DNA from: Oscillospiraceae bacterium
Lineage (GTDB): Bacteria; Bacillota; Clostridia; Oscillospirales; Ruminococcaceae
DNA: 64,000 nucleotides
Assembly: GCA_902363145.1 (NCBI GenBank)
Contig: CABIZB010000002.1
Span: forward strand, 124,001-188,000
Reading direction: 5' to 3'
The notes beneath the pieces are model-generated. The model worked only from the letters and a program-made list of their open reading frames with translations. It was not told where the DNA came from and made no database searches. The position numbers were made by a program, and so were the translations under genes. Positions within the stretch are counted from its first letter, which is position 1. Every line of letters starts with the position of its first letter. Shown here piece after piece: positions 25,516-34,000 of this stretch.

Positions 25516-26424
25516 TCAGAACAGATCAAGCATACTGTCAAGATAGATCTTTTCCCTCACCCGCAGCTGATACTCGGGCTTTGTCATATAATAAAGCAGA
25601 AATTCCAGTATCAGTGCACTGCCCAGTCCCCTGCCCTCTATCTTGAAGTTGGAAAAGCCCATTGGCAGATAGATGTTCAGGATATCGTCCGTGCCGATAA
25701 ATGCAGGGTTTTCCATTGCCTTTGAAAACAAATATCCGTCGGCGGAATTCGGAGCGGTGCAGATGTGGTCGGGGCAGCTTTCCCCAAGGTTCTTGCGGCA
25801 CACGTTCTCGTAGCAGACTTTTCTGTCCCTGCAGCCGATATAGCAGCACTCGTTGCACAGAAATTCCGTCTTGCCCTTCTGTTCCCGTGTCATGGCACTT
25901 AGCCTGTCAAACGCCTTGTTTAAGCGAAAATCTGGCACAACATACATAAAATCATCACGCTTGGTCTCATCTTCAAACCGTGAAAAACCCGTCAGCACTT
26001 TTGTGGTGGAGGATACAAAATAAAAGCTCGGGTAATGCTTTTTAAGATATTCCATCAGCATATCCGAGCAGATGATAACTCCGCTTGCAGGCTCGCTTTC
26101 GGAAAACAACTCGCACAGAGCGTTGCATTTTCTGTCCGCAAGATGCTCTTCTCTAAGAAGCGAATTGCTGAACGTGAGCCGTGGGGAGATATGATATTCC
26201 CTCATCAGCGCCAGCACATCACGGGGGTCATGGTCGCCGAACCCCACACGTCCGCCGCCCCAGATACAGTCCGAGGGAGCGCCGTATATGGAGCCGATGT
26301 CGCACCAATCATAGAAATACTCCCTATGCTCACGATACATCGGCAGAAATGCGCTGTACAGCTCATAAAACTCAAACAGCCCCGGAAGGTGGTAATGTGC
26401 TGTGTTTTTTTGCGGGATATTCAT
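25516..26424 (-). CDS. Hypothetical protein with Cys cluster, possibly U32/UbiV-like barrel
   Basis: 302 residues, no signal or membrane segment. It alternates strands and helices in TIM-barrel style (ISPRLTFSNSLL, SGVIICSDML, FYFVSSTTKVL, MYVVPDFRLNK). A dense Cys patch follows at about 192-222 (CNECCYIGC, then VCYENVC and SCPDHIC). Barrel-like strands before a late cysteine cluster recall peptidase U32/UbiU-UbiV proteins, which bind 4Fe-4S, but the similarity is loose and I would not assign an activity. The ATG at 26424 is preceded by GAGGTGA. It is a single gene read leftward. Confidence 0.6.
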   Translation of the reverse strand: MNIPQKNTAHYHLPGLFEFYELYSAFLPMYREHREYFYDWCDIGSIYGAPSDCIWGGGRVGFGDHDPRDVLALMREYHISPRLTFSNSLLREEHLADRKCNALCELFSESEPASGVIICSDMLMEYLKKHYPSFYFVSSTTKVLTGFSRFEDETKRDDFMYVVPDFRLNKAFDRLSAMTREQKGKTEFLCNECCYIGCRDRKVCYENVCRKNLGESCPDHICTAPNSADGYLFSKAMENPAFIGTDDILNIYLPMGFSNFKIEGRGLGSALILEFLLYYMTKPEYQLRVREKIYLDSMLDLF

Positions 26425-26490
26425 ATTGATTCACCTCGAATGTATTGGTTTTGAAATTTGCTGTTCATACAAACTAATGTTGTCAAGCCG

Positions 26491-26529
26491 CAAATATGTC
26501 TCTGCGAGACGGCAGCGGCGACACGCCGC
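26491..26529. repeat. Direct repeat, left copy, with GCGGCG-ACA-CGCCGC hairpin
   Basis: CAAATATGTCTCTGCGAGAC followed by GGCAGCGGCGACACGCCGC. It is matched at 27508-27543 with two small differences. The 3' half forms a perfect 6-bp GC hairpin. The two copies bracket the alpha/beta hydrolase gene. Confidence 0.8.
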
Positions 26530-26600
26530 CAAATTGGGATTTTGTCTCTCCATCAGACGATGAAATAAAGCTTCTGCCTGCAATCTCTAACCACTATGAT

Positions 26601-27347
26601 CTATTTTCCGTCAATCGTAGATAAAAAATTTAGCATCATTGCATTTATCTCGTCTATCTGCTCTCCCACAAAATGAGGATGGTGCCCGCCATCCTTTACC
26701 TCATAAGCTTTTGCAGCAGGCACTTTTTCCAGTAATTCCGCACAAGTTCCAAAAGGGTCATTTTCTCCATTAATAAAAAAAACTGGACATTTTATCCCAG
26801 CCCATTCTTCCTCTGTAAGGCTCGGATGTGACTGCCAATCTGAAACTGTTTTCCTTAAATAAGTTTTCCAGTCACCTTTATGTGCTTCATAATGCCGAAG
26901 TTTCATATCTTCAATAAAATCGGTATCATTCCTGCTTATAAGACTTTCTGGCAAGAAATCCACTGCACCATCGGCTCTGGGATATGCACCTCCACCAATC
27001 GATATAAGACTTTTCACTTTTTCCGGATATTTCGCTGCCATATAATAACCTACATATGCTCCGCAACTATAGCCAATTAAATGGGCACTTTTTATTTCCA
27101 ATGCGTCAAGAAAATTTGCCATATCATCTGCTATCATACGACTATTCCAATCTAAATTTTCACACATGGTACGCCCGTGACCACGAAAATCAGGGTAAAG
27201 ACAACGATAATGACCTGCAAAAGGAAGAATTTGTCCCGAAAATGCTAATAAGCCTCTGCTAAAATGACTGTGTAAAAACAGAACAGTCTCCCCTTTTCCA
27301 AATTCTTCATAAAACATATTCAAATCATTTAATTTAATGTAAGGCAT
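26601..27347 (-). CDS. Alpha/beta-fold hydrolase, AT-rich relative to neighbours
   Basis: 248 residues. The core has VLFLHSHFSRG (oxyanion), the nucleophile elbow GYSCGAYVG (Ser), Asp in NGENDPFG and His in GGHHPHFVG, all in canonical order and spacing. It belongs to the large esterase/epoxide-hydrolase-like group; the substrate is not deducible. Codons are clearly more A/T-rich than in genes on either side, and a direct repeat of about 36 bp flanks the gene, so recent acquisition is likely. GGGGAGAGGAAA lies upstream of ATG 27347. Confidence 0.85.
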   Translation of the reverse strand: MPYIKLNDLNMFYEEFGKGETVLFLHSHFSRGLLAFSGQILPFAGHYRCLYPDFRGHGRTMCENLDWNSRMIADDMANFLDALEIKSAHLIGYSCGAYVGYYMAAKYPEKVKSLISIGGGAYPRADGAVDFLPESLISRNDTDFIEDMKLRHYEAHKGDWKTYLRKTVSDWQSHPSLTEEEWAGIKCPVFFINGENDPFGTCAELLEKVPAAKAYEVKDGGHHPHFVGEQIDEINAMMLNFLSTIDGK

Positions 27348-27507
27348 TTTCCTCTCCCCTTAATATATAAAATTGAATATCGCCTGAAATTATGAATTTG
27401 CAAAAATAAAAAGCAAAATAATACCATTTAAATGGCTCTTCATCAAATTCCGATTTGTCATTCACACAAATAAACGGTACAGAGCCACAAATAAGAGATT
27501 TTCCTCA

Positions 27508-27543
27508 AAATATCTCAGCGAGACGGCAGCGGCGACACGCCGC
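27508..27543. repeat. Direct repeat, right copy
   Basis: AAAATATCTCAGCGAGAC followed by GGCAGCGGCGACACGCCGC, the partner of 26491-26529. It ends directly against the stop codon of the zinc-ribbon gene (27544-27546), for which its GC hairpin may act as 3' end. Confidence 0.8.
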
Positions 27544-27792
27544 TCAAAGCTTCTTACCGCAATGAGAACAATACGTTCCCTTAAAAGTGATAAGCTTACC
27601 GCAGTAAGGGCATTTTTTTGACAGCTTCAGAACCGCAATGCACACAAAGAATATTGGAAAGCAAACAGCTCCGATGTATGCTTCCGTAAGAATATCATAA
27701 TTTCCGCCAAATATCTTGATACCAAGCAAAGCCCAGTCCGCTGCAAAAACGAGTAAAGCAATAATTGCGATGCAAGCTATAACCTTTTTCAT
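27544..27792 (-). CDS. Small membrane protein with C-terminal zinc ribbon
   Basis: 82 residues: two membrane helices (about 4-22 and 36-55) and a terminal CPYCGK...CSHCGK pair that should bind one Zn2+. I chose ATG 27792 (MKKVIAC...) because GGCGGAGG sits upstream; the frame stays open further but without a ribosome site. Such two-helix zinc-ribbon proteins are common in Clostridia and of unknown function. It is read leftward, convergent with nothing, and its stop abuts the direct repeat. Confidence 0.65.
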   Translation of the reverse strand: MKKVIACIAIIALLVFAADWALLGIKIFGGNYDILTEAYIGAVCFPIFFVCIAVLKLSKKCPYCGKLITFKGTYCSHCGKKL

Positions 27793-27874
27793 CTGATACC
27801 TCCGCCAAGTAAGCATTTTCCTCAAAACATATCCGTATTTACGATTATACCACACCGCCGCACATTTTTCAAGC

Positions 27875-29080
27875 TCAGCCGTTTTCATCATGGGTCAGCA
27901 GTTTTTTATATGCAGAGTCAATGCCGATAGCACCGAGCGGGGCGGTTATGAGTATGGCAAGCACCGCAACGGAAAGCACTATCTTGCCGCAGGGAAGCCC
28001 CATTGCCAGCGGAACGGAGCCTATAGCCGCCTGAACGGTCGCCTTGGGCAGATATGCGATGATGCAGAAAAGCCGCTCCTTAAAGCTGAGGGACGTTTTT
28101 ACCAGGCAAAGCGAAACGCCTATGCCACGGAAGATGAGCGCCGCAAATATCATCGCCACCGCTGCAATGCCCGCTTCAAGAGTGTAGCGGATATCCACAG
28201 CTGCGCCTACCAGCACAAAGAGTATGACCTCCGCCGCAAGCCACAGCTTTCCGAACTTCTCCGAAAGCCTTGCCGTCACCTGCGGAACGCAGCGTATCCT
28301 TATAACGCACGCCATGCTTACCACAGCCAGCAGTCCCGAAACGGAAACTATGCCCTTGAGCCATGTCTCCACAGCCATCAGCAGGAATGACACGCCCAGA
28401 ACTATTATCACCTTGACGCTGTTTCTTACGCAGTGCCTGTGGGCATATGATGTCTCAAAAAATACGCTCAGCACAAAGCCTGCGGCAGCTCCCAGAGTTA
28501 TGCCCAGAACTATTGATACGGGGATATTCACAAAGCCCATGACATTTGCATGGCCGCCCTGTGCCATTCCCGAAAATGTGGAAAAAAGCACTATTACAAA
28601 GATATCATCGCAGGAAGCTCCTGCAAGAATAAGCTGAGGTATGCTTTTTTTCGTGCCGTATTTTTCGTCCATGAACCGCACCATTCTGGGCACTACTACC
28701 GCAGGCGATACCGCAGCCAGCACCGCTCCCATGACTGCCGCCTCGATGCGTGTTACCCCCAGCAGAGAGGGTGCCAGCAGGAAAAACGCCAGTATCTCGC
28801 AGCTTGCGGGAACACATGACATCATTATCGCAGGTCTGCCCACCTTTTTCAGGTCGGACAGATCAAGCGACAGCCCCGCTTTGAGCAGGATAATGATAAG
28901 CGCCATATGCCGCAGGTCCGAGGATACCGAAAGTATCGACGGGTCAAGCAGGTCAAGCACATACGGCCCCAGCACAATTCCCGTTATAAGCATACCGATT
29001 ATCCCGGGCAGCTTCAGCCGCTTGCACACAGCCGCCATAAGCAGCCCCGCAAGGAAAATAAAAGCCAGTGATGTTAACAT
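27875..29080 (-). CDS. Cation/proton antiporter (CPA family), fluoride-riboswitch controlled
   Basis: 401 residues with about 12 membrane helices. It has the Na+/H+ exchanger fold markers GMLITGIVLGPYVLDLL at the start, an AVMGAVLAAVSPAVVVPRM segment and GASCDDIFVIVLFS with the conserved Asp pair. No C-terminal TrkA domain is present. The ATG at 29080 follows AAGGAGGAG; the frame is open further upstream but overlaps the leader terminator. The leader carries a fluoride-type aptamer with a terminator. Antiporters are among the genes known to follow crcB-motif riboswitches, so a role in relieving fluoride or acid stress by moving ions is likely. The exact ion specificity is not deducible. Confidence 0.85.
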   Translation of the reverse strand: MLTSLAFIFLAGLLMAAVCKRLKLPGIIGMLITGIVLGPYVLDLLDPSILSVSSDLRHMALIIILLKAGLSLDLSDLKKVGRPAIMMSCVPASCEILAFFLLAPSLLGVTRIEAAVMGAVLAAVSPAVVVPRMVRFMDEKYGTKKSIPQLILAGASCDDIFVIVLFSTFSGMAQGGHANVMGFVNIPVSIVLGITLGAAAGFVLSVFFETSYAHRHCVRNSVKVIIVLGVSFLLMAVETWLKGIVSVSGLLAVVSMACVIRIRCVPQVTARLSEKFGKLWLAAEVILFVLVGAAVDIRYTLEAGIAAVAMIFAALIFRGIGVSLCLVKTSLSFKERLFCIIAYLPKATVQAAIGSVPLAMGLPCGKIVLSVAVLAILITAPLGAIGIDSAYKKLLTHDENG

Positions 29081-29093
29081 ATTACTCCTCCTT

Positions 29094-29144
29094 AAAAACA
29101 AAAAAGCCGACAGCTTCTGCGTAATATCGCAGAAGTCATCAGCT
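29094..29144 (-). terminator. Riboswitch-controlled terminator in the antiporter leader
   Basis: On the minus strand AGCTGATGACTTCTGCG (29128-29144) pairs with CGCAGAAGCTGTCGGCT (29105-29121) over 17 positions with one mismatch, then TTTTTTGTTTTT. Its 5' arm contains the ACTTC pseudoknot strand of the aptamer, so aptamer folding and termination exclude each other. Confidence 0.9.
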
Positions 29145-29189
29145 AATAAGCGGTTTTGGTTTCCCAAGGGAGCACTTCATTCCCTTTGT
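29129..29189 (-). promoter_or_regulatory. Fluoride (crcB-motif) riboswitch aptamer
   Basis: The leader begins at the predicted transcription start. AAGGGA (29181-29186) pairs with TCCCTT (29166-29171) around the loop ATGAAGTGC. That loop's GAAGT (29174-29178) can pair with ACTTC (29132-29136) of the downstream GCTGATGACTTCTGC to form a pseudoknot. An AAACC/AAAACCGC joining region and a short GCT/AGC helix lie between. GAUG-type loop, pseudoknot, CUGAUG element and downstream terminator correspond to the published crcB/fluoride fold as I recall it. A covariance-model scan is the decisive test. Confidence 0.72.
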
Positions 29190-29203
29190 TAAGTTGTATC
29201 TTG

Positions 29204-29232
29204 ATTATACACCCTTTTTGCGGATATGTCAA
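29204..29232 (-). promoter_or_regulatory. Consensus promoter of the antiporter gene
   Basis: On the minus strand, perfect TTGACA (29227-29232) and TATAAT (29204-29209) with a 17-bp spacer. The predicted start of transcription (about 29197) falls just ahead of the aptamer. The promoter begins 9 bp after the sufU stop. Confidence 0.9.
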
Positions 29233-29241
29233 GGAAAAATT

Positions 29242-29664
29242 TTATCCGTTAAGTGCCTCGGAAAGAGTTCTCCAGCCAAGCATAGCGCACTTTACTCTTG
29301 CGGGCATATGGGAAATGTCCCTGAGAGCGGAGGCTTCTTCAAGGCTTTCTATCTCCTCTTCCGTTGCCTCGCCCCTTATCATTCTCATGAAGATGTCGCT
29401 CTTTTTGAGTGCATCTTCCTTCTTACATCCTATTACCATTCCAAGCATGATATCAGCAGATGCCTGAGAAATGGCGCAGCCGTCGCCCACAAATGCGCCG
29501 TCGGTGATGATGTCGCCGTCGGTTTTCAGCTTAAGCTGTATCTCATCGCCGCAGCTGGGGTTTACTCCGTCAAGCACAATGTCCGCATCCGGAATGTCAT
29601 GCTTGAAGTCGGGGTGCATATTGTGTTCAGTCAGTATCTCATTATAAAAGCTTCTGTTTTCCAT
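29242..29664 (-). CDS. sufU: Iron-sulfur scaffold / sulfur-transfer protein SufU
   Basis: 140 residues with the three conserved cysteines in NPSCGD, GDGCAIS and RVKCAMLGW, and the Asp after the first. The insertion between the second and third Cys is that of SufU rather than IscU. It takes persulfide sulfur from SufS and passes it to SufBCD. Its start lies inside the end of sufS (23-nt overlap), so translation is coupled. It is the last gene of the suf operon. Confidence 0.93.
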   Translation of the reverse strand: MENRSFYNEILTEHNMHPDFKHDIPDADIVLDGVNPSCGDEIQLKLKTDGDIITDGAFVGDGCAISQASADIMLGMVIGCKKEDALKKSDIFMRMIRGEATEEEIESLEEASALRDISHMPARVKCAMLGWRTLSEALNG

Positions 29665-30874
29665 ATCCCATACGCTCCCTGACAGTCGAAAGACTGTTTA
29701 TAAATTTATCTGCATCATCAAAGGTGTTGTAGAATGCAAAGCTTGCACGGACTGTTGAACGGCAGCCAAGGAAGCTGAGCAGCGGCTGTGCGCAGTGATG
29801 TCCCGCACGCACCGCAACGCCGTCGGCAGCCATTATCTCGCTTACGTCGTGAGGGTGAACATCGTCCACGGTAAAGGTGATTATCTCGCTGTGATCCTCC
29901 GCCCTGTCCGAGCCGATGATATTTATGCCCTCCATCTGCTGCATCTTCTTGAAGGTGTAAGCGGTAACGCTGCTTTCAAGCTCATGTATCTTATCAAATC
30001 CAATGCTGTTTATATACCCAATGGCAGCTTTAAGCCCTGCCGCACCTGCTGCGTTTACGGTTCCCGCCTCGAACTTGTGGGGAAGCTCCGCATAGACCGC
30101 AGATGTTCTTGTAACGGATTCTATCATCTCGCCGCCTGTAAGGAACGGAGGCATTTTATCCAGCAGCTCTTTTTTGCCGTAAAGCACGCCTATTCCCATA
30201 GGTGCATAAAGCTTGTGACCCGAGAATGCAAAGAAATCTGCTCCCAGCTCCCTTACGTTAACGGGGATATGGGGAGTGCTCTGTGCGCCGTCCACCAGCA
30301 TGACAGCTCCCTTGCGGTGAGCGATCTCAGCCACCTGACGAATGGGATTTTCTCTGCCCAGCACGTTTGAAAGCTGGGTCATGGCAACTATTTTGGTCTT
30401 ATCGGTGATGATATCCTCCACCTTGTTAAGGTCAACGCTGCCGTCCTTTTCGCACTCGATGAATTTCAGCACCGCACCTGTCTGACGGCATACCATCTGC
30501 CAGGGAAGCAGATTGCTGTGATGCTCCATTATGGAAACAACCACCTCGTCCCCCGCATGAACTGCGGAAAGGCCGTAGCTGTACGCCACAAGATTTATGC
30601 TCTCTGTGGTGTTGCGGGTGAAGATCATCTCCTGAGAGGACTGTGCGCCGATAAAATCACGCACAGCATCCCTTGCGCTTTCGTATGCCTCGGTAGCCGC
30701 CACGCTGAGGTCATAAATGCCTCTCAGCGGATTGGCGTTGTGCTTTTCGTAAAACTCACGCTCAGCGTCAAGAACGCACCCGGGGCGCTGAGTTGTGGCA
30801 GCGTTGTCAATATATATGGTGGGGTCCTGCATAAGCAGGGGAAAATCCGCCTTGTAATCCTTCACTGTTATCAT
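29642..30874 (-). CDS. sufS: Cysteine desulfurase SufS
   Basis: 410 residues, group II desulfurase. It has MTQLSNVLG and VDGAQSTPHIPV, the PLP lysine in FSGHKLYAPMGIG, and the short active-site loop RAGHHCAQPLL with the catalytic Cys (about 360). It converts cysteine to alanine and leaves a persulfide for SufU. It starts 4 nt after sufD ends. Confidence 0.95.
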   Translation of the reverse strand: MITVKDYKADFPLLMQDPTIYIDNAATTQRPGCVLDAEREFYEKHNANPLRGIYDLSVAATEAYESARDAVRDFIGAQSSQEMIFTRNTTESINLVAYSYGLSAVHAGDEVVVSIMEHHSNLLPWQMVCRQTGAVLKFIECEKDGSVDLNKVEDIITDKTKIVAMTQLSNVLGRENPIRQVAEIAHRKGAVMLVDGAQSTPHIPVNVRELGADFFAFSGHKLYAPMGIGVLYGKKELLDKMPPFLTGGEMIESVTRTSAVYAELPHKFEAGTVNAAGAAGLKAAIGYINSIGFDKIHELESSVTAYTFKKMQQMEGINIIGSDRAEDHSEIITFTVDDVHPHDVSEIMAADGVAVRAGHHCAQPLLSFLGCRSTVRASFAFYNTFDDADKFINSLSTVRERMGYGKQKLL

Positions 30875-30877
30875 TTT

Positions 30878-31792
30878 TTATTCCTCATCGGTATCTATTA
30901 TTCCAAGGGCATTCTGTGCCTGCTCCGCAAATTCCTTATCGTCCGACAGACGGATAAGGCGCTTGAGAGCGGCATATGCCATTATGCGCTCAGCCTCTTC
31001 CCTGCCTATTCCACGGCTCTCGAAGTAGAAGAGCGTGTCATCGTCCAGCTCGCCGATAGTTGCGCCGTGGGAGCCTTCAACGTTCTCCTCCGAGCAGAGG
31101 ATAAGGGGAACGGTCTTGTTTACCACATCGTCGCCCAGCATGATGACTGTCTCGTTCTCGCTGCCCTTTGAATCGGAAGAGCCTGTCTTGAAGTCGATAG
31201 TTCCTCTGAACACCTTTTTTGCGCTGTCCATAAGCGCACCTGCGGCATTTATCCCGCTGTGAGTGTCCTTGCCCCAGTGGTTTACGGCGATATTATAATC
31301 AATAGTCTGGGAATTTTTGCCCAGATATGCGACTTCAACATATATGGAGCTGCTGTCGCCCTCAAGCTCGGTGCGGTTATCCGAATAAATGTTGCCGTCG
31401 CCTGTCATAATTGTCATTATCTGAAATTTGCCGCCCTTGGAGCAGTTTGCAAATGTCTCGTGGCGGAGCTTTTCTGTGGGATTTAAAAGCTGTACGAGCT
31501 TTACGGAAGCATTCTTTCCGATATCAAAGCTCAGCTTCACGGCGCTGTTGCTTCTGTGCAGCTCATATACCGTAATGCTGCTGTTCTCCTCTGCGGTAAA
31601 GGAGACCTCACTGTCGCCCGCTTCCGAAAAATCCAGCCTGAAAGGCTCGTGAGCTTCGCCGCTTTTTACTGTGATGCTCTGCTTTGCGGGAGCGGTCTCT
31701 TCCCACTCCACCTCAGCGTAATTTACGCCCAGCCTGTTCCATGTGTTCACAGGCAGCTTGTTTATCTGTATCTTTTCTGACATATCAAACAC
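30878..31792 (-). CDS. sufD: FeS assembly protein SufD
   Basis: 304 residues, a SufB/SufD-family beta-helix protein. It has the family's late motif (GSKGSENETVIML..., then ATIGELDDDTLFYFESRGIGREEAERIM) with HGATIGEL carrying the conserved His. It is shorter than E. coli SufD (about 420), mainly at the N-terminus, as in many Firmicutes. It forms SufBC2D with its neighbours. It starts 6 nt after the sufB stop. Confidence 0.9.
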   Translation of the reverse strand: MFDMSEKIQINKLPVNTWNRLGVNYAEVEWEETAPAKQSITVKSGEAHEPFRLDFSEAGDSEVSFTAEENSSITVYELHRSNSAVKLSFDIGKNASVKLVQLLNPTEKLRHETFANCSKGGKFQIMTIMTGDGNIYSDNRTELEGDSSSIYVEVAYLGKNSQTIDYNIAVNHWGKDTHSGINAAGALMDSAKKVFRGTIDFKTGSSDSKGSENETVIMLGDDVVNKTVPLILCSEENVEGSHGATIGELDDDTLFYFESRGIGREEAERIMAYAALKRLIRLSDDKEFAEQAQNALGIIDTDEE

Positions 31793-31798
31793 CCTTTA

Positions 31799-33205
31799 TC
31801 AGCCGATGCTGCCTTTCATTTCAAGACGGATAAGATTGTTCATCTCTACCGCATATTCCAGCGGCAGCTCCTTGGAAACATTGTCCGCAAAGCCGCTTAC
31901 GATAAGCGCACGGGCATCTTCCTCGGTCATTCCTCGGCTCATAAGATAGAATATCGCATCTCCGCTTATGCTGCCGATCTTTGCCTCGTGTCCCACAGCA
32001 GCGTCCTTTGTGCGGATATCCATTGCGGGGATAGTATCCGAGCGTGACTCGGAATCCAGCATCAGTGACTGGCAGGATACGGAGGACTTTGCCTTTTTGG
32101 CGCTCTTTTCCACCACAACGCTGCTGCGGAATGTGCTTATGCCGCCGCTCTTGCTGATGGAACGTGTATTCATAAAGGAGCTTGTGTTCTTTCCGATGTG
32201 TACTACCTTTGCGCCTGTGTCAAGGTTCTGACCTGCGCCTGCAAAGGTAACGCCTGTGAACTCCATTTTGGAGTTATCGCCCTTGAGAATGCTCATGGGA
32301 TAAAGGCAGCCCACATGAGAACCGAATGAGCCTGATACCCATTCAATAGTGCCGCCCTCTTCAACAAGTGCACGCTTGGTATTAAGGTTGTACATATTCT
32401 TTGACCAGTTCTCGATAGTGGAGTAGCGGAGCTTTGCGCCCTTTTTAACAAACAGCTCAACGCAGCCTGCGTGGAGGTTTGCCACATTGTACTTGGGTGC
32501 GGAGCAGCCCTCGATGAAGTGGAGGCTTGCGCCCTCGTCAACGATTATAAGGGTATGCTCAAACTGACCTGCGCCCTTTGCATTCAGTCTGAAATAGGAC
32601 TGGAGGGGGATAGAAAGCTGAACGCCCTTGGGCACATACACAAATGAGCCGCCCGACCACACAGCACCGTGGAGAGCTGCAAACTTGTGGTCACGGGGAG
32701 TTACCAGCTTCATGAAATATTTCTTCACCATATCGGCATATTCGCCCTTCATGGCGCTTTCGATATCCATATAAACAACGCCCTCGGCAGCGACCTCCGC
32801 CCTTACGTTGTGATAAACAAGCTCGGAGTCATACTGAGCGCCCACGCCTGCAAGGGACTTTCTTTCCGCCTGAGGTATTCCCAGACGGTCAAAGGTGTCC
32901 TTGATATCCTTGGGCACGTTTTCCCAGTTGTTCTGCATCTTTGTGTTGGGACGGACGTATGTGGCAATGTTGTCAATGTCCAGTCCTTCAAGTGAGGGCC
33001 CCCAGTCGGGAACGGGAGTTTCGTTGTATATCTGCAAGGACTGTAATCTGAACTGCTGCATCCAGACAGGGTCGTTCTTTTCCTTGGAGAGCTTTTCGAT
33101 TATTTCGGGAGTAAGACCGCTCTGCATACGGTATGCGTCGTTTTCCTCGTCCCGTATATCATATATGCTGCGGTCAATATCCGCAACCTGACTTTTTTCT
33201 TTCAT
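31799..33205 (-). CDS. sufB: FeS scaffold protein SufB
   Basis: 468 residues, normal for SufB. It contains KGVQLSIPLQSYFRLNA, FIEGCSAPKY and the C-terminal VGHEAKIGSISGDAIFYLMSRG block with conserved Glu and His for cluster assembly. It is the scaffold on which new Fe-S clusters form. AAAGGAATGACC precedes ATG 33205, which is 24 nt after sufC. Confidence 0.96.
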   Translation of the reverse strand: MKEKSQVADIDRSIYDIRDEENDAYRMQSGLTPEIIEKLSKEKNDPVWMQQFRLQSLQIYNETPVPDWGPSLEGLDIDNIATYVRPNTKMQNNWENVPKDIKDTFDRLGIPQAERKSLAGVGAQYDSELVYHNVRAEVAAEGVVYMDIESAMKGEYADMVKKYFMKLVTPRDHKFAALHGAVWSGGSFVYVPKGVQLSIPLQSYFRLNAKGAGQFEHTLIIVDEGASLHFIEGCSAPKYNVANLHAGCVELFVKKGAKLRYSTIENWSKNMYNLNTKRALVEEGGTIEWVSGSFGSHVGCLYPMSILKGDNSKMEFTGVTFAGAGQNLDTGAKVVHIGKNTSSFMNTRSISKSGGISTFRSSVVVEKSAKKAKSSVSCQSLMLDSESRSDTIPAMDIRTKDAAVGHEAKIGSISGDAIFYLMSRGMTEEDARALIVSGFADNVSKELPLEYAVEMNNLIRLEMKGSIG

Positions 33206-33229
33206 GTGAGGTCATTCCTTTCCGTGGGA

Positions 33230-33982
33230 TCAAACGCCGGCAAAGCCGTTGCTGTTTATCTCTTCAACCAGCTCTGCACCGCCGCTGCGGACAATAACGC
33301 CGTTTTCCATAACATGGGTCTCGTCAACGGTAAGTGCTTCAAGTATCCTTGTGCTGTGGGTGATGATGAGCAGTGAGCCGTGAACTCTCTCACGGAATAT
33401 CTTTACGCCGTTGGAAACTGTACGTACAGCGTCAACGTCAAGGCCTGAGTCGGTCTCGTCAAGGATAGCAAGCTGAGGTTCAAGCATAAGCATCTGGAGA
33501 ATTTCAGCCTTTTTCTTTTCGCCGCCCGAGAAGCCGACGTTAAGGTCACGCTCGGCATAGGACTCGTCCATATTAAGGAGTTTCATTGTCTCTGCAAGCT
33601 TCTTCTTGAAGTCCCACAGGCGGATACGGCTGCCTGTTTTCTGCTCAAGAGCGCTGCGGATAAAGGAGCTGAGTGTAACTCCGGGAACTTCCAGAGGATT
33701 CTGGAAAGAAAGGAAAATGCCCTTCCTTGCTCTTTCGTTAACGGGCATATCGGTGATGTTCTCACCGTTGAAGATTATTTCGCCCTGAGTAACGTCGTAA
33801 GCGGGATTTCCCGTTATGGCATATCCGAGAGTGGATTTGCCCGTACCGTTGGGACCCATGAGAACGTGGGTCTCGTCATGATCTATTTCAAGGTCAACGC
33901 CGTGGAGTATCTCCTTTTCGCCGATATTTGCATCGCCTACGCTTACGTGGAGATCATGTATTTCAAGCAGTTTCTTTTTCAT
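33230..33982 (-). CDS. sufC: FeS assembly ATPase SufC
   Basis: 250 residues: Walker A MGPNGTGKST, Q-loop FLSFQNPLEVPG (a SufC marker), signature GFSGGEKKKAEILQML, Walker B LAILDETDSGLDVDAV, switch His in LLIITHSTR. I chose ATG 33982 (MKKKLLEIHDLHV) because GAAAGGAAAC precedes it and the six extra upstream residues have no support. It drives conformational change of SufBD. Confidence 0.95.
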   Translation of the reverse strand: MKKKLLEIHDLHVSVGDANIGEKEILHGVDLEIDHDETHVLMGPNGTGKSTLGYAITGNPAYDVTQGEIIFNGENITDMPVNERARKGIFLSFQNPLEVPGVTLSSFIRSALEQKTGSRIRLWDFKKKLAETMKLLNMDESYAERDLNVGFSGGEKKKAEILQMLMLEPQLAILDETDSGLDVDAVRTVSNGVKIFRERVHGSLLIITHSTRILEALTVDETHVMENGVIVRSGGAELVEEINSNGFAGV

Positions 33983-34000
33983 AAGTCTGTTTCCTTTCAA

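Noticed and set aside
29094..29189. T-box or c-di-AMP (ydaO) riboswitch for the antiporter
   Set aside because: No T-box sequence is present, and the leader of about 100 nt is too short for ydaO; the pseudoknot layout fits the fluoride class better.
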